From Lentzea sp. NBRC 102530 (GTDB lineage Bacteria; Actinomycetota; Actinomycetes; Mycobacteriales; Pseudonocardiaceae): a DNA stretch of 64,000 nt. Of this stretch, positions 32,857 through 41,650 are shown piece after piece (position 1 is the stretch's first letter; the number at the start of each line of letters is the position of its first letter). Where the stretch lies: positions 124,001-188,000 of the forward strand of contig NZ_BSTF01000018.1 of the NCBI RefSeq assembly GCF_030269365.1. Direction: 5' to 3'. The notes below the pieces were generated by a model that saw nothing but the letters and a program-made list of their open reading frames with translations, was not told the origin of the DNA and made no database searches. Made by a program: the position numbers and the translations under genes.

Positions 32857-33879
32857 TCAACGACCGGTCAGGATCTCACCGACGTAGTTGGCAACCGCGC
32901 GGACGGCCGCCATGGTTCCCGGGTAGTCCATGCGAGTGGGCCCCACCACACCGAGCCCGCCGAGCGGGTTGTCCCGGCTGCCGTAGCCGATCGACACCAC
33001 GGACGTGCTGCGCATCTCCGCGGCCTCGTTCTCCTCGCCGATGCGCACCAGCACGCGGCCGGGGTCCCGGGAGGCGGCGAGCAGCTTGAGCACGACGACC
33101 TGCTCCTCCAACGCCTCGAGCACCTGGCGCAGCGAGCCCGGGAAGTCGGTGATGCTGCGCGTGAGGTTCGCGGTGCCGCCGAGCACCAGCCGTTCTTCGG
33201 GGTGCTCCACCAACGTCTCGATGAGCACAGTAGCGACTCGCAGCATCGGGTCGCGCAGGTTCGACGGAACCTCGTCCGGCAACTCGGCGACCTTGGCACT
33301 CGCCTCCGCGAGCCGCTGACCCGCCATCGCCTGGTTCAGCACGCCGCGCAACTGGGCCGTGTGCTCCTCGGAGATGACGTCCCCGAGCTCCACGATCCGC
33401 TGGTCGACGCGCCCGGTGTCGGTGATCAGCACCAGCATCAGCCGCGACGGCGTGATCGGCAGCACCTCCAGGTGCCGCACGGCCGCGCGCGACAACGTCG
33501 GCACCTGGATCACCGCGACCTGCCGCGTCAGCTGGGCGAGCAGCCGGACGCTGCGGCGCATCACGTCGTCGAGGTCGATCGCCCCGTCCAGGAAGCTGCG
33601 GATCGCCCGCTTCTCGGCCTGCGAGAGCGGCTTGACCTCGCTCAGCTTGTCCACGAACAGCCGGTAGCCCTTGTCCGTCGGCACGCGCCCGGCGCTGGTG
33701 TGCGGCTGGGCGATGTACCCGTCGTCCTCCAGCGCGGCCATGTCGTTGCGCACGGTCGCGCTCGACACACCCAGGTTGTGCCTCTCGACCAGGGCTTTCG
33801 ACCCGACGGGCTCCTGGTTGGACACGTAGTCGGCGACGATGGCGCGCAGCACCTCGAACCGACGCTCATCGGCGTTCAC
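32857..33879 (-). CDS. hrcA: heat-inducible transcription repressor HrcA
   Basis: Represses chaperonin genes by binding CIRCE elements. 340 residues: an N-terminal winged helix ([41 protein letters not shown]; the recognition helix is [10 protein letters not shown]), then the GAF-like and dimerisation domains. GTG 33879. No CIRCE sequence was found upstream of it, so it does not appear to regulate itself through that site. Its targets (groES/groEL) lie outside this window. hrcA-dnaJ-rsmE form one strand-coherent unit. Confidence 0.95.
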   Translation of the reverse strand: MNADERRFEVLRAIVADYVSNQEPVGSKALVERHNLGVSSATVRNDMAALEDDGYIAQPHTSAGRVPTDKGYRLFVDKLSEVKPLSQAEKRAIRSFLDGAIDLDDVMRRSVRLLAQLTRQVAVIQVPTLSRAAVRHLEVLPITPSRLMLVLITDTGRVDQRIVELGDVISEEHTAQLRGVLNQAMAGQRLAEASAKVAELPDEVPSNLRDPMLRVATVLIETLVEHPEERLVLGGTANLTRSITDFPGSLRQVLEALEEQVVVLKLLAASRDPGRVLVRIGEENEAAEMRSTSVVSIGYGSRDNPLGGLGVVGPTRMDYPGTMAAVRAVANYVGEILTGR

Positions 33880-34004
33880 CGCTGTTCACCTCCGTGTCCA
33901 CTGCACCCGAGTTTACCCAGCCGGATTCCTGCCTGGTGCGCGCTCTGAAGTCGTGCTCGATCGGGGCTCCGGTTTTTGTCGGTGCCGCTCGCTAGGGTCC
34001 AAAC

Positions 34005-34211
34005 GTGGGCGAAGTGGTGTGGCTGCGGCCACCTGAGCCGGAACCGGGGAGACCGTGCCTGGTCCACAGCGACGACCAGTGGTGGGAGGGAACCGTGGTG
34101 TGGGAGGAGGTCAGGCGCGAGGACGGGCTGTGGTGGGGCACCGCGACCTACCTGAAGAACGGCGAGGAGGTCGTCGAGGTGTTCAGCCAGCACGACCTGC
34201 GCGCCCGCTGA
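34005..34211 (+). CDS. small conserved hypothetical protein (68 aa)
   Basis: A 68-residue protein rich in Trp and Glu (DDQWWEGTVVWEEVRREDGLWWGTATYLKNGEEVVEVF in outline), predicted to be a small beta barrel like SH3/Tudor domains. GTG 34005 (VGEVVWLRPPEPEPG). It lies between divergent hrcA and convergent hemW, with the hemW stop one base after its own. No membrane segment. Function unknown. Confidence 0.72.
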   Translation: MGEVVWLRPPEPEPGRPCLVHSDDQWWEGTVVWEEVRREDGLWWGTATYLKNGEEVVEVFSQHDLRAR

Positions 34212-34212
34212 A

Positions 34213-35421
34213 CTAAGGCAACAAGCGCCTGACCACGGCGTCGGCGAGTAGCCGGCCCCGGTCGGTGAGCACGCAGCGGTCGTCGAGCGGCTCCAGCAGC
34301 CCGTCGGCGACCGCCTGTTTGGCCGCGTCCCGCCCTTCGGCGTCCAGCACGTCGAGCGGCAGGCCCTCGGCCAGGCGCAGTTCGAGCAGCACCCGTTCCA
34401 CGCGCTGGTCTTCGAGGGACAACGTCTCGCGCCCCGCGGCGGGCGAGTTGCCCTCGGCCAGCAGGGACGAGTAGCGGGCCGGGTGCTTGACGTTCCAGAA
34501 CCGGACGCCGCCGACGTGGCTGTGCGCGCCGGGGCCGAAGCCCCACCAGTCGGCGCCCTTCCAGTACAGGACGTTGTGGCGGCACCGGGCCGAGGCCGAG
34601 GTCGCCCAGTTCGACACCTCGTACCAGGAGAAGCCGGCACCGCTCAGCACGGAGTCGACCATCTCGTAGGACGACGCCAGCACGTCGTCGTCGGGCATCG
34701 GGAGGTCGCCCCGGCGGATGCGGCGGGCGAGACCGGTGCCGTCCTCGACGATCAACGCGTAGGCGGACACGTGGTCGACGCCCGCGGCCAGCACGGCGTC
34801 CAGGGACGCGGCGAGGTCCGAGGGGCGCTCCCCCGGCGTGCCGTAGATCAGGTCCAGGTTCACGTGCTCGAACCCGGCGGCGCGTGCCTCGCGGGCGGCT
34901 TCACCCGGACGGCCGGGGGTGTGCTTGCGGTCCAGCACGGCGAGGACGTGGCGGGCCGCCGACTGCATGCCCAGGGAGACACGGGTGTAGCCGGCGTCCC
35001 GGATTCCCTCGAAGAACGAAGAAGAGGTCGACTCGGGGTTCGACTCGGTCGTCACCTCGGCGCCGGGGGCCAGGCCGAAGGACTGCCGCACGGCGTCCAG
35101 GACGTCGCGAAGACCCGAGGCGCCGAGCAAAGAAGGCGTTCCGCCGCCCACGAACACGGTTTCGGCCGGCGGGGGCGATCCGAGCACGGACGCGGCGAGG
35201 TCGAGTTCGCGGCGCAGGCCCTCGAGCCACGACTCGGGTGAGGCGGAGGTGCCGAGTTCGCCGGGCGTGTAGGTGTTGAAGTCGCAGTAGCCGCAGCGGG
35301 TCGCGCAGAACGGCACGTGCACGTAGATGCCGAACGGGCGCGAACCGACACCGGCGAGAGCGGAACTGGGCAGCGAACCGTCGGCGGGCGCGGGCTCGCC
35401 TTCGGGCAGAGCGGAGGGCAT
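34213..35421 (-). CDS. hemW: heme chaperone HemW (radical SAM, HemN-like)
   Basis: A 402-residue radical SAM protein. The iron-sulfur motif is CATRCGYCDFNTY near residue 38 (CxxxCxxC plus the Cys-less HemW variant of the following position). GGGTPSLLG and ESNPES follow, with an HTH-like C-terminal domain. HemW inserts heme into respiratory targets. The extra N-terminal residues that distinguish true oxygen-independent coproporphyrinogen oxidase HemN are absent. ATG 35421. In M. tuberculosis the same gene (Rv2388c) also stands just before sirA-cysH. Confidence 0.94.
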   Translation of the reverse strand: MPSALPEGEPAPADGSLPSSALAGVGSRPFGIYVHVPFCATRCGYCDFNTYTPGELGTSASPESWLEGLRRELDLAASVLGSPPPAETVFVGGGTPSLLGASGLRDVLDAVRQSFGLAPGAEVTTESNPESTSSSFFEGIRDAGYTRVSLGMQSAARHVLAVLDRKHTPGRPGEAAREARAAGFEHVNLDLIYGTPGERPSDLAASLDAVLAAGVDHVSAYALIVEDGTGLARRIRRGDLPMPDDDVLASSYEMVDSVLSGAGFSWYEVSNWATSASARCRHNVLYWKGADWWGFGPGAHSHVGGVRFWNVKHPARYSSLLAEGNSPAAGRETLSLEDQRVERVLLELRLAEGLPLDVLDAEGRDAAKQAVADGLLEPLDDRCVLTDRGRLLADAVVRRLLP

Positions 35422-35475
35422 GACTCTCAGTGTCCCCCACGCGGCCCGAACGGCGGTGTCCGACCAGGCGAAGTG

Positions 35476-35490
35476 TCTGTCGGTGACAGA
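35476..35490 (+). promoter_or_regulatory. dyad upstream of the cysteine operon leader
   Basis: TCTGTCGGTGACAGA: perfect six-base arms around GGT, in the 172-bp gap between hemW and the leader peptide. It could be an operator for a sulfur regulator or a small hairpin. No clear -35/-10 pair was identified. Confidence 0.35.
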
Positions 35491-35593
35491 ACTATCACAG
35501 AGCGAAACCGGCAGAAGATGTCAACTTCTCCTCGTGGATCCCAGCATTCGGTTGGCGGTGGACCACGGTCTGGACGGCATGCACACTGAGGTC

Positions 35594-35680
35594 ATGCATT
35601 CGACTGGAGTCCGCCTCGTGGCCCGCCGCCACGTCGACTTCCGTCGTGTCTCCAGCGCGATGTGCCGTCGTTCGGCATGA
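35594..35680 (+). CDS. cysteine-operon leader peptide (28 aa)
   Basis: ATG 35594 encodes a 28-residue peptide ending at TGA 35678-35680. It contains LVARRHVDFRRVSSAMCRR, the signature of short leader peptides found in front of sulfur-assimilation genes in many actinobacteria (an Arg-rich middle, then a Cys close to the stop). The likely role is to sense Cys-tRNA or nascent peptide state by ribosome position, altering folding of the hairpins at 35701-35721 and 35741-35784. It stands 110 bases before the sulfite reductase start. Confidence 0.8.
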   Translation: MHSTGVRLVARRHVDFRRVSSAMCRRSA

Positions 35681-35700
35681 CCCTGCGCTGATTTGTTCCC

Positions 35701-35721
35701 GTCAGCGCTTGGTGCGCTGAC
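35701..35721 (+). promoter_or_regulatory. stem-loop after the leader peptide (putative attenuator)
   Basis: GTCAGCGC and GCGCTGAC pair perfectly across a five-base TTGGT loop, 20 bases after the leader stop. There is no U-run, so it may act as a pause/Rho-linked attenuator or a spacer rather than a classic terminator. Confidence 0.6.
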
Positions 35722-35740
35722 GACGCCCCCACCACAAGCA

Positions 35741-35784
35741 CCTCCGGGCTCGCACGCGCACGAAGCGCCTCGAAACCCCGGAGG
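35741..35784 (+). promoter_or_regulatory. stem masking the sulfite reductase ribosome-binding site
   Basis: CCTCCGGG (35741-35748) is the exact reverse complement of CCCGGAGG (35777-35784), whose GGAGG is the Shine-Dalgarno for the sulfite reductase start at 35791. The 28-base loop would leave the site closed unless the upstream strand is engaged. A translation-control element is therefore likely. Confidence 0.65.
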
Positions 35785-35790
35785 ATGGCG

Positions 35791-37470
35791 ATGGTCCCGC
35801 CGCAGACGTCACCGCGCGCCAAGCAGCGTCGCGGCGAGGGGCAGTGGGCACTCGGATACCGAGAGCCGCTGAACCCCAACGAGCGGAGCAAGAAGGACGA
35901 CAACCCGCTCAACGTCCGCGCCCGCATCGAGAACATCTACGCCCACGGCGGCTTCGACTCCATCGACCCGGCCGACCTGCGCGGGCGGTTCCGGTGGTAC
36001 GGCCTCTACACGCAGCGCAAGCCCGGCATCGACGGCGGCCGCACGGCCACGCTGGAGCCGGAGGAGCTGGACGACGAGTTCTTCATGATGCGCGTGCGCA
36101 GCGACGGCGGCGCGCTCACCACCGAGCAGCTGACGGTCCTGGGCGAGATCTCGCAGACCTACGCCCGCGACACCGCGGACATCACCGACCGGCAGAACAT
36201 CCAGTACCACTGGATCCGCGTCGAGGACGTCCCCACGATCTGGCAGAAGCTCGAAGCGGTGAACCTGACGACGATGGAGGCGTGTGGCGACAGCCCGCGC
36301 GTCATCCTCGGTTCGCCGGTCGCGGGCATCTCCTCCGACGAGATCATCAACGGCCAGCCGGCCATCGACACCATCCTCGAGCGCTACATCGGCGACCCGC
36401 GCTTCTCGAACCTGCCGCGCAAGTTCAAGACGGCCATCTCCGGCCTCCAAGACGTCGCGCACGAGATCCACGACATCGCGTTCGTCGGGGTGAACCACCC
36501 CGAGCACGGCCCCGGCTTCGACCTCTGGGTCGGCGGCGGCCTGTCCACGAACCCCATGCTGGGCAAGCGGTTGGGCGCCTGGGTGCCGCTCGACGAGGTG
36601 CCGGACGTGTGGGAGGCGGTCATCTCCGTCTTCCGCGACTACGGCTACCGCCGCCTGCGCCACCGCGCGCGCATCAAGTTCCTCGTCGCCGACTGGGGCC
36701 CGGAGAAGTTCCGCCAGGTCGTCGAGGACGAGTACCTGGGTCGCAAGATGATCGACGGCCCGGCGCCGGAGCAGCTGGACCAGCCGCTCGACCACATCGG
36801 CGTGCACAGGCAGAAGGACGGCCTGAACTACGTCGGCGCCGCGCCCGTCGCCGGCCGCGTGTCGGGTTCGATCCTGGTCGAGGTGGCCAAGTTCGCCGAA
36901 CGGGCGGGCTCGAACCGGGTCCGCTTCACGCCGCAGCAGAAGATCATCGTGCTGGACGTGCCGGACGCCGAGGTGCCGACGCTCAAGAGCGATCTCGCCA
37001 AGCTGGGCCTGCAGGTCGACCCGTCGCCGTGGCGGCGCGGCATCATGGCGTGCACCGGCATCGAGTTCTGCAAGCTCGCGATCGTCGAGACCAAGGCCCG
37101 CGCGCTGGACCTCGTCACGCAGCTCGAGGCGAACCTCAAGGACATCGTCGACGGCGTCACGGCGCCGATCACCGTGCACATCAACGGCTGCCCCAACTCC
37201 TGCGCCCGCATCCAGACCGCGGACATCGGCCTCAAGGGCCAGATCGTCACGGACGAGAGCGGCAACCAGGTCGAGGGCTTCCAGGTGCACCTCGGCGGCG
37301 GGCTCGGCCTCGACGCCGGGTTCGGCCGCAAGCTGCGCGGCCACAAGGTCACCGCGGCCGAGCTGCCCGAGTACGTCGAACGCGTGGTGCGCAACTTCGT
37401 GGCCCAGCGGGAGACCGACGAGCGCTTCGCCCAGTGGGTGGCCCGGGCCGAGGAGGGCTCGCTGCGATGA
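35791..37470 (+). CDS. sir: ferredoxin-type assimilatory sulfite reductase
   Basis: Reduces sulfite to sulfide with six electrons at a coupled siroheme / [4Fe-4S] centre. About 559 residues with the two sulfite/nitrite reductase halves. Cluster ligands are in CTGIEFCKLA near residue 428 and NGCPNSCARIQ near 465. Siroheme-binding basic residues include RHRARIKF and RVRFTPQQKI. ACGDSPR holds the Cys near residue 165 that in mycobacterial SirA/NirA forms a Tyr-Cys link. The 6-base spacing from GGAGG favours ATG 35791 over ATG 35785. Sulfite rather than nitrite as substrate is inferred from the cysH-cysD-cysN neighbours. Confidence 0.93.
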   Translation: MVPPQTSPRAKQRRGEGQWALGYREPLNPNERSKKDDNPLNVRARIENIYAHGGFDSIDPADLRGRFRWYGLYTQRKPGIDGGRTATLEPEELDDEFFMMRVRSDGGALTTEQLTVLGEISQTYARDTADITDRQNIQYHWIRVEDVPTIWQKLEAVNLTTMEACGDSPRVILGSPVAGISSDEIINGQPAIDTILERYIGDPRFSNLPRKFKTAISGLQDVAHEIHDIAFVGVNHPEHGPGFDLWVGGGLSTNPMLGKRLGAWVPLDEVPDVWEAVISVFRDYGYRRLRHRARIKFLVADWGPEKFRQVVEDEYLGRKMIDGPAPEQLDQPLDHIGVHRQKDGLNYVGAAPVAGRVSGSILVEVAKFAERAGSNRVRFTPQQKIIVLDVPDAEVPTLKSDLAKLGLQVDPSPWRRGIMACTGIEFCKLAIVETKARALDLVTQLEANLKDIVDGVTAPITVHINGCPNSCARIQTADIGLKGQIVTDESGNQVEGFQVHLGGGLGLDAGFGRKLRGHKVTAAELPEYVERVVRNFVAQRETDERFAQWVARAEEGSLR

Positions 37471-37625
37471 GCGAACGCGCGACGCCGTTCTACTGCCCCT
37501 ACTGCGGTGACGAGGACCTCCGCCCGCAGGAGGAACCCAGCTACGCGTGGCTGTGCACCGGATGCCGCCGCGTCTTCAAGGTCTCGTTCGTCGGGCTCAA
37601 CCTGCCGCAGGAGGTGAAGAAGTGA
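37467..37625 (+). CDS. small zinc-ribbon protein in the sulfur operon (52 aa)
   Basis: A 52-residue protein with two Cys pairs (CPYCGDEDLRP and CTGCRRVF), spaced as in a zinc ribbon or rubredoxin-like knuckle. ATG 37467 overlaps the sulfite reductase stop (ATGA) and its own stop overlaps the cysH start (GTGA), so it is made in step with both enzymes. A metal or redox helper for the reductases fits the place, but no function is known to me. Confidence 0.82.
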   Translation: MSERATPFYCPYCGDEDLRPQEEPSYAWLCTGCRRVFKVSFVGLNLPQEVKK

Positions 37626-38317
37626 GCGATCTCAAGGAAGACCTCAAGATCGTCGCCGATGCGGCCGAGCAGGAGCTGCGCGACGCGAGCCCCGAAGAGG
37701 CGCTGGAGTGGGTCGCGCGGACGTTCGGCGACAACTACATCGTCGCCTCGAACATGCAGGACGCCGTGCTGATCGACCTCGCCGCCAAGGTGAAGCCGAA
37801 CTTCGACGTGCTGTTCCTGGAGACGGGCTACCACTTCCCGGAGACCATCGGCGTGCGCGACGCCGTCGGGGTCGTCTACCCGGAGGTGCGGATCGTCAAC
37901 GCCGCCGCCGAGCAGTCCGTCGCGGACCAGGAGGCGGAGTTCGGCCTGCTGTACCAGTCGGACCCGGCCACGTGCTGCAACCTGCGCAAGGTCGTGCCGT
38001 TGCGCCGCGAGCTCGCGAAGTACGACGCCTGGGTCACCGGCGTGCGCCGCGTCGACGCGCCCACCCGCGCGAACACGCCGATCGTGCAGTGGGACGACCG
38101 CAACGGCCTGGTGAAGATCAACCCGATCGCGCCGTGGTCGGACGACGAGTTCAACGCCTACATCCACGAGAAGGGCATCCTCGAGAACCTGTTGGTGCAG
38201 GAGGGGTACCCCTCGATCGGCTGCCTGCCGTGCACCTCGAAGCCACTGCCGGGCCAGGACGCGCGCAGCGGCCGTTGGGCGGGGCAGTCGAAGACGGAAT
38301 GCGGGTTGCACGGATGA
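37622..38317 (+). CDS. cysH: iron-sulfur adenylylsulfate (APS) reductase CysH
   Basis: Converts APS to sulfite with thioredoxin. 231 residues: the PAPS-reductase fold with LFLETGYHFPET near residue 60. Paired cysteines are in DPATCCNLRK and IGCLPC. The CC...CxxC set marks the [4Fe-4S] enzymes that use APS rather than PAPS, in keeping with the absence of a cysC kinase gene here and with mycobacterial CysH. The C terminus SKTECGLHG carries the catalytic Cys. GTG 37622. Its stop overlaps the cysD ATG. Confidence 0.94.
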   Translation: MSDLKEDLKIVADAAEQELRDASPEEALEWVARTFGDNYIVASNMQDAVLIDLAAKVKPNFDVLFLETGYHFPETIGVRDAVGVVYPEVRIVNAAAEQSVADQEAEFGLLYQSDPATCCNLRKVVPLRRELAKYDAWVTGVRRVDAPTRANTPIVQWDDRNGLVKINPIAPWSDDEFNAYIHEKGILENLLVQEGYPSIGCLPCTSKPLPGQDARSGRWAGQSKTECGLHG

Positions 38318-39213
38318 CTCTCGCGCTGGACACGTTGGGGCGCCTCGAATCCGAGGCCATTCACATCTTCCGCGAGGTGGCGGGCGAGTTCGACCGGCCG
38401 GTGATCCTCTTCTCCGGCGGCAAGGACTCGACACTGCTGCTGCACCTCGCGATCAAGGCGTTCTACCCGGCGCCGGTGCCGTTCCCGTTGCTGCACGTCG
38501 ACACCGGGCACAACTTCGACGAGGTCATCGAGTTCCGCGACCGCGTCGTCGCCCGGCACGGCCTGCGCCTGGAGGTCGCGAAGGTCCAGGACTGGATCGA
38601 CGACGGCCGTCTGGAGGAACGCCCGGACGGCACGCGCAACCCGTTGCAGACCGTGCCGCTGCTGGACTCGATCACGCAGCACAAGTTCGACGCGGTCTTC
38701 GGCGGTGGCCGCCGGGACGAGGAACGCGCCCGCGCGAAGGAGCGGATCTTCAGCCTGCGCACGGCGTTCGGCCAGTGGGACCCGAAGCGGCAGCGCCCCG
38801 AGCTGTGGAACCTCTACAACGGCCGGCACCGCGCCGGTGAGCACGTCCGCGTGTTCCCGCTGTCCAACTGGACCGAGCTCGACGTGTGGAACTACATCGA
38901 GCGCGAGGGCATCGAGCTGCCGGACATCTACTACTCGCATCAGCGCGACGTGTTCCTGCGGGACGGCATGTGGCTCGCCGAGGGTCCGTGGGGCACCGCG
39001 CGTGAAGGCGAGACGCTGGAGCGCAAGACGGTTCGCTACCGCACGGTCGGCGACGGCTCCTGCACGGGCGCCGTCGAGTCCGACGCTTCCGACATCCACG
39101 CGGTGATCGCCGAGGTCGCCGCGTCACGACTGACCGAGCGCGGCGCCACACGGGCCGACGACCGGTTGTCCGAGGCCGCCATGGAAGACCGCAAGCGGGA
39201 GGGGTACTTCTAG
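38314..39213 (+). CDS. cysD: sulfate adenylyltransferase small subunit CysD
   Basis: The ATP pyrophosphatase subunit that makes APS from sulfate and ATP. 299 residues. The PP-loop FSGGKDSTLLLHLAIKAF starts near residue 32. LHVDTGHNFDEVIEFRD and FGGGRRDEERARAKERIFS follow. The N-type tail ends AAMEDRKREGYF, the standard CysD C terminus. ATG 38314 lies inside the cysH stop. The TAG stop is followed at once by the cysN ATG. Confidence 0.97.
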   Translation: MTLALDTLGRLESEAIHIFREVAGEFDRPVILFSGGKDSTLLLHLAIKAFYPAPVPFPLLHVDTGHNFDEVIEFRDRVVARHGLRLEVAKVQDWIDDGRLEERPDGTRNPLQTVPLLDSITQHKFDAVFGGGRRDEERARAKERIFSLRTAFGQWDPKRQRPELWNLYNGRHRAGEHVRVFPLSNWTELDVWNYIEREGIELPDIYYSHQRDVFLRDGMWLAEGPWGTAREGETLERKTVRYRTVGDGSCTGAVESDASDIHAVIAEVAASRLTERGATRADDRLSEAAMEDRKREGYF

Positions 39214-40557
39214 ATGAGCGACCTGTTGAGGCTGGCCACCGCGGGCAGCGTGGACGACGGCAAGTCCACGCTCGTCGGCAGGCTGCTCTACGACACCAAG
39301 TCGGTGCTCGCGGACACCCTGGACGCCGTGCACCGCGCGAGCGCCGACCGGGGTCTCGCGACGCCGGACCTGTCGCTGCTGGTCGACGGCCTGCGGTCGG
39401 AGCGCGAGCAGGGCATCACGATCGACGTGGCGTACCGCTACTTCGCGACGCCCAAGCGCTCGTTCGTGCTCGCCGACACCCCCGGTCACGTGCAGTACAC
39501 CCGCAACACCGTGACAGGCGCGTCCACCGCGCAGCTCGCGGTGCTGCTGGTCGACGCGCGCAAGGGCGTCATCGAGCAGACCCGGCGGCACGCGGCGGTG
39601 CTGGCGCTGCTGGGTGTGCCGCGGCTGGTGCTGGCGGTCAACAAGATCGACCTCGTGGGCTACGACGAGGTGATGTTCTCCCGCATCGCCAAGGAGTTCA
39701 CCGCGCACGCCACGGCGCTGGGCTACACCGAGGACTCGGTGGTCGAGATCCCGGTGTCGGCGCTGGCGGGCGACAACGTCGTGGAGAAGTCCGCGAACAC
39801 GCCCTGGTACTCCGGCCCGACCCTGCTGGAGCACCTGGAGACCGTGCCGGTCGAGCCCGACCCGCACGACGCGCCGTTCCGGTTCCCGGTGCAGTACGTG
39901 ATCCGCCCGCGCACGGCCGAACACCTCGACTACCGCGGCTACGCGGGCCTGGTCGCGGCGGGCACGGTCAAGCCGGGCGACGAGGTCGTGGTCCTCCCGT
40001 CGGGGCGGCGCTCGACCGTCACCAAGATCGACACGGCAGATGGCGAACTGGCCGAAGCGGCGGCCGGCCAGTCCGTCACGCTGCTGCTGGCCGACGACAT
40101 CGACATCTCCCGGGGCGACCTGATCTCGGTGGCGGGCAACGAACCCACCGTCACCGACGAGCTGGACGCCACCCTCTGCTGGCTCGCGGAGAAGCCGCTG
40201 CGCCCCGGCGCCCGAGTCCTCGTCAAGCACGGCACGCGCACCGTGCAGGCGATGGTCACCGACCTGCGCGACCGCTTCGACGAGCAGAAACTGTCCAGTG
40301 TGGACGGCCCTGCCTCGTTGGAGCTGAACGAGATCGGCCGAGTGGCTCTGCGTCTCGCAGAGCCCGTACCGCTGGACGACTACAGCTTCAGCCGGCGCAC
40401 CGGGTCCTTCCTGGTGATCGACGCGAGTGACGGTTCCACTCTCGCCGCCGGTCTGGTCGGGGCTCCGCTGCCGCTGCTCGAGAACGGCGTGGAGAGCTGT
40501 ACCGGGGGTAGCACCGCTACCCCCGACAACCACGCCCTCGTCTCCCCCGGTCCCTGA
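39214..40557 (+). CDS. cysN: sulfate adenylyltransferase large subunit CysN (GTPase)
   Basis: The EF-Tu-like GTPase that drives APS formation by CysD. 447 residues: G1 GSVDDGKST (residues 11-19), the switch region SEREQGITIDVAYRYF, G3 DTPGH, G4 NKID, then two beta-barrel domains. There is no fused C-terminal APS kinase (CysC), unlike mycobacterial CysNC, so PAPS would have to be made elsewhere if at all. ATG 39214 directly abuts the cysD stop. Confidence 0.96.
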   Translation: MSDLLRLATAGSVDDGKSTLVGRLLYDTKSVLADTLDAVHRASADRGLATPDLSLLVDGLRSEREQGITIDVAYRYFATPKRSFVLADTPGHVQYTRNTVTGASTAQLAVLLVDARKGVIEQTRRHAAVLALLGVPRLVLAVNKIDLVGYDEVMFSRIAKEFTAHATALGYTEDSVVEIPVSALAGDNVVEKSANTPWYSGPTLLEHLETVPVEPDPHDAPFRFPVQYVIRPRTAEHLDYRGYAGLVAAGTVKPGDEVVVLPSGRRSTVTKIDTADGELAEAAAGQSVTLLLADDIDISRGDLISVAGNEPTVTDELDATLCWLAEKPLRPGARVLVKHGTRTVQAMVTDLRDRFDEQKLSSVDGPASLELNEIGRVALRLAEPVPLDDYSFSRRTGSFLVIDASDGSTLAAGLVGAPLPLLENGVESCTGGSTATPDNHALVSPGP

Positions 40558-40572
40558 AAGGCCTGAAACCCC

Positions 40573-41622
40573 GTGAACCTCAAGCCCGCCCTTGCCGTCG
40601 CTCTGATCGCTCTGACAGCCATCTCCGGGTGCAGCCGCGCCGGAAGCAGTGACACCCCCGCCGCCGAGTCCAAGGGCGCCGCCGCCGAGGTCCGCCTCGG
40701 GTACTTCCCGAACATCACCCACGCCGCCGCGCTGATCGGCGTCGAGAAGGGCTTGTACGCCAAGGAACTCGGCAACACCAAGCTCACGACGCAGACGTTC
40801 AACGCGGGCCCCGACGAGGTCAACGCCCTGCTGGGCGAGTCGCTCGACATCGCCTACATCGGCTCCGGCCCGGCGATCAACGCCTACTCGAAGTCCAAGG
40901 GCGAGGCCGTGAAGCTCATCGCGGGCGCCACCTCGGGCGGTGCGCAGCTCGTGGTGAAGCCCGAGATCAACTCGATCGAGGACCTCAAGGGCAAGGTCGT
41001 CGCCACGCCGCAGCTCGCGAACACGCAGGACGTGTCGCTGAAGAAGTACCTGGCGGAGAAGAACCTCACCGGTCAGGTCACCGTGCAGAACGTGGAGAAC
41101 GCCGCCTCGCTCGACCTGTTCAAGAAGGGCGACATCCAGGCCGCGTGGGCGCCGCAGCCGTGGTCGTCCCGCATCGTCGCCGAGGGCGGTGGCAAGGTGC
41201 TGCTCGACGAGAAGACGCTGTGGGAGGGCGGGGCGTTCCCGACCACCGTCGTCATCGTGCGGACGAAGTTCCTGCAGGAGCACCCGGAGACCGTCGAGGC
41301 CGTGCTGAAGGGCCACGTCGCCGCGATCGACTGGGCGAAGGCCAACAAGGACGAGGCCAAGAAGGCCGCCAACGCGCACCTGGAGAAGCTCACGTCCAAG
41401 AAGCTCGGCGACAAGATCCTCGACGCCGCGTGGGACAACATCGAGCTGACCACCGACGCGCAGGCCAAGCACTTCCCGCAGCTCGCGAAGGACGCCGTGA
41501 CCGCCGGGGTGGCCAAGGAGGCCGCGAACGTCGCCGGGTACGCCGACTTCACGGTGCTGAACAAGGTCCTGCAGGCGCAGGGCAAGCCGCAGGTGCAGGC
41601 CGCGGGCCTGGACAAGAAGTAG
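40573..41622 (+). CDS. ssuA: ABC transporter substrate-binding lipoprotein, sulfonate/taurine type
   Basis: A 349-residue lipoprotein. The signal peptide ends in the lipobox AISGC near residue 20, then a Ser/Ala linker. The mature domain follows the SsuA/TauA/NitT periplasmic fold (EVRLGYFPNITHAAALIGVEKGLYAKEL, PDEVNALLGESLDIAYIGSGPAINAY in outline). Directly after cysN and before its ATPase and permease, it probably brings aliphatic sulfonates, sulfate esters or a similar sulfur source into the operon's pathway. A nitrate/bicarbonate-type ligand cannot be ruled out from sequence. Confidence 0.88.
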   Translation: MNLKPALAVALIALTAISGCSRAGSSDTPAAESKGAAAEVRLGYFPNITHAAALIGVEKGLYAKELGNTKLTTQTFNAGPDEVNALLGESLDIAYIGSGPAINAYSKSKGEAVKLIAGATSGGAQLVVKPEINSIEDLKGKVVATPQLANTQDVSLKKYLAEKNLTGQVTVQNVENAASLDLFKKGDIQAAWAPQPWSSRIVAEGGGKVLLDEKTLWEGGAFPTTVVIVRTKFLQEHPETVEAVLKGHVAAIDWAKANKDEAKKAANAHLEKLTSKKLGDKILDAAWDNIELTTDAQAKHFPQLAKDAVTAGVAKEAANVAGYADFTVLNKVLQAQGKPQVQAAGLDKK

Positions 41623-41650
41623 CACTTCTGACGCGAGGGGAAGACACACC

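Noticed and set aside
33880-34004. CIRCE operator upstream of hrcA
   Set aside because: Searched for TTAGCACTC-N9-GAGTGCTAA-like sequence on both strands. Nothing close was found.
35681-35790. SAM or other metabolite riboswitch before the sulfite reductase
   Set aside because: The stretch is only 110 bases and shows two simple stems, without the junction or conserved sequence blocks of known sulfur riboswitches.
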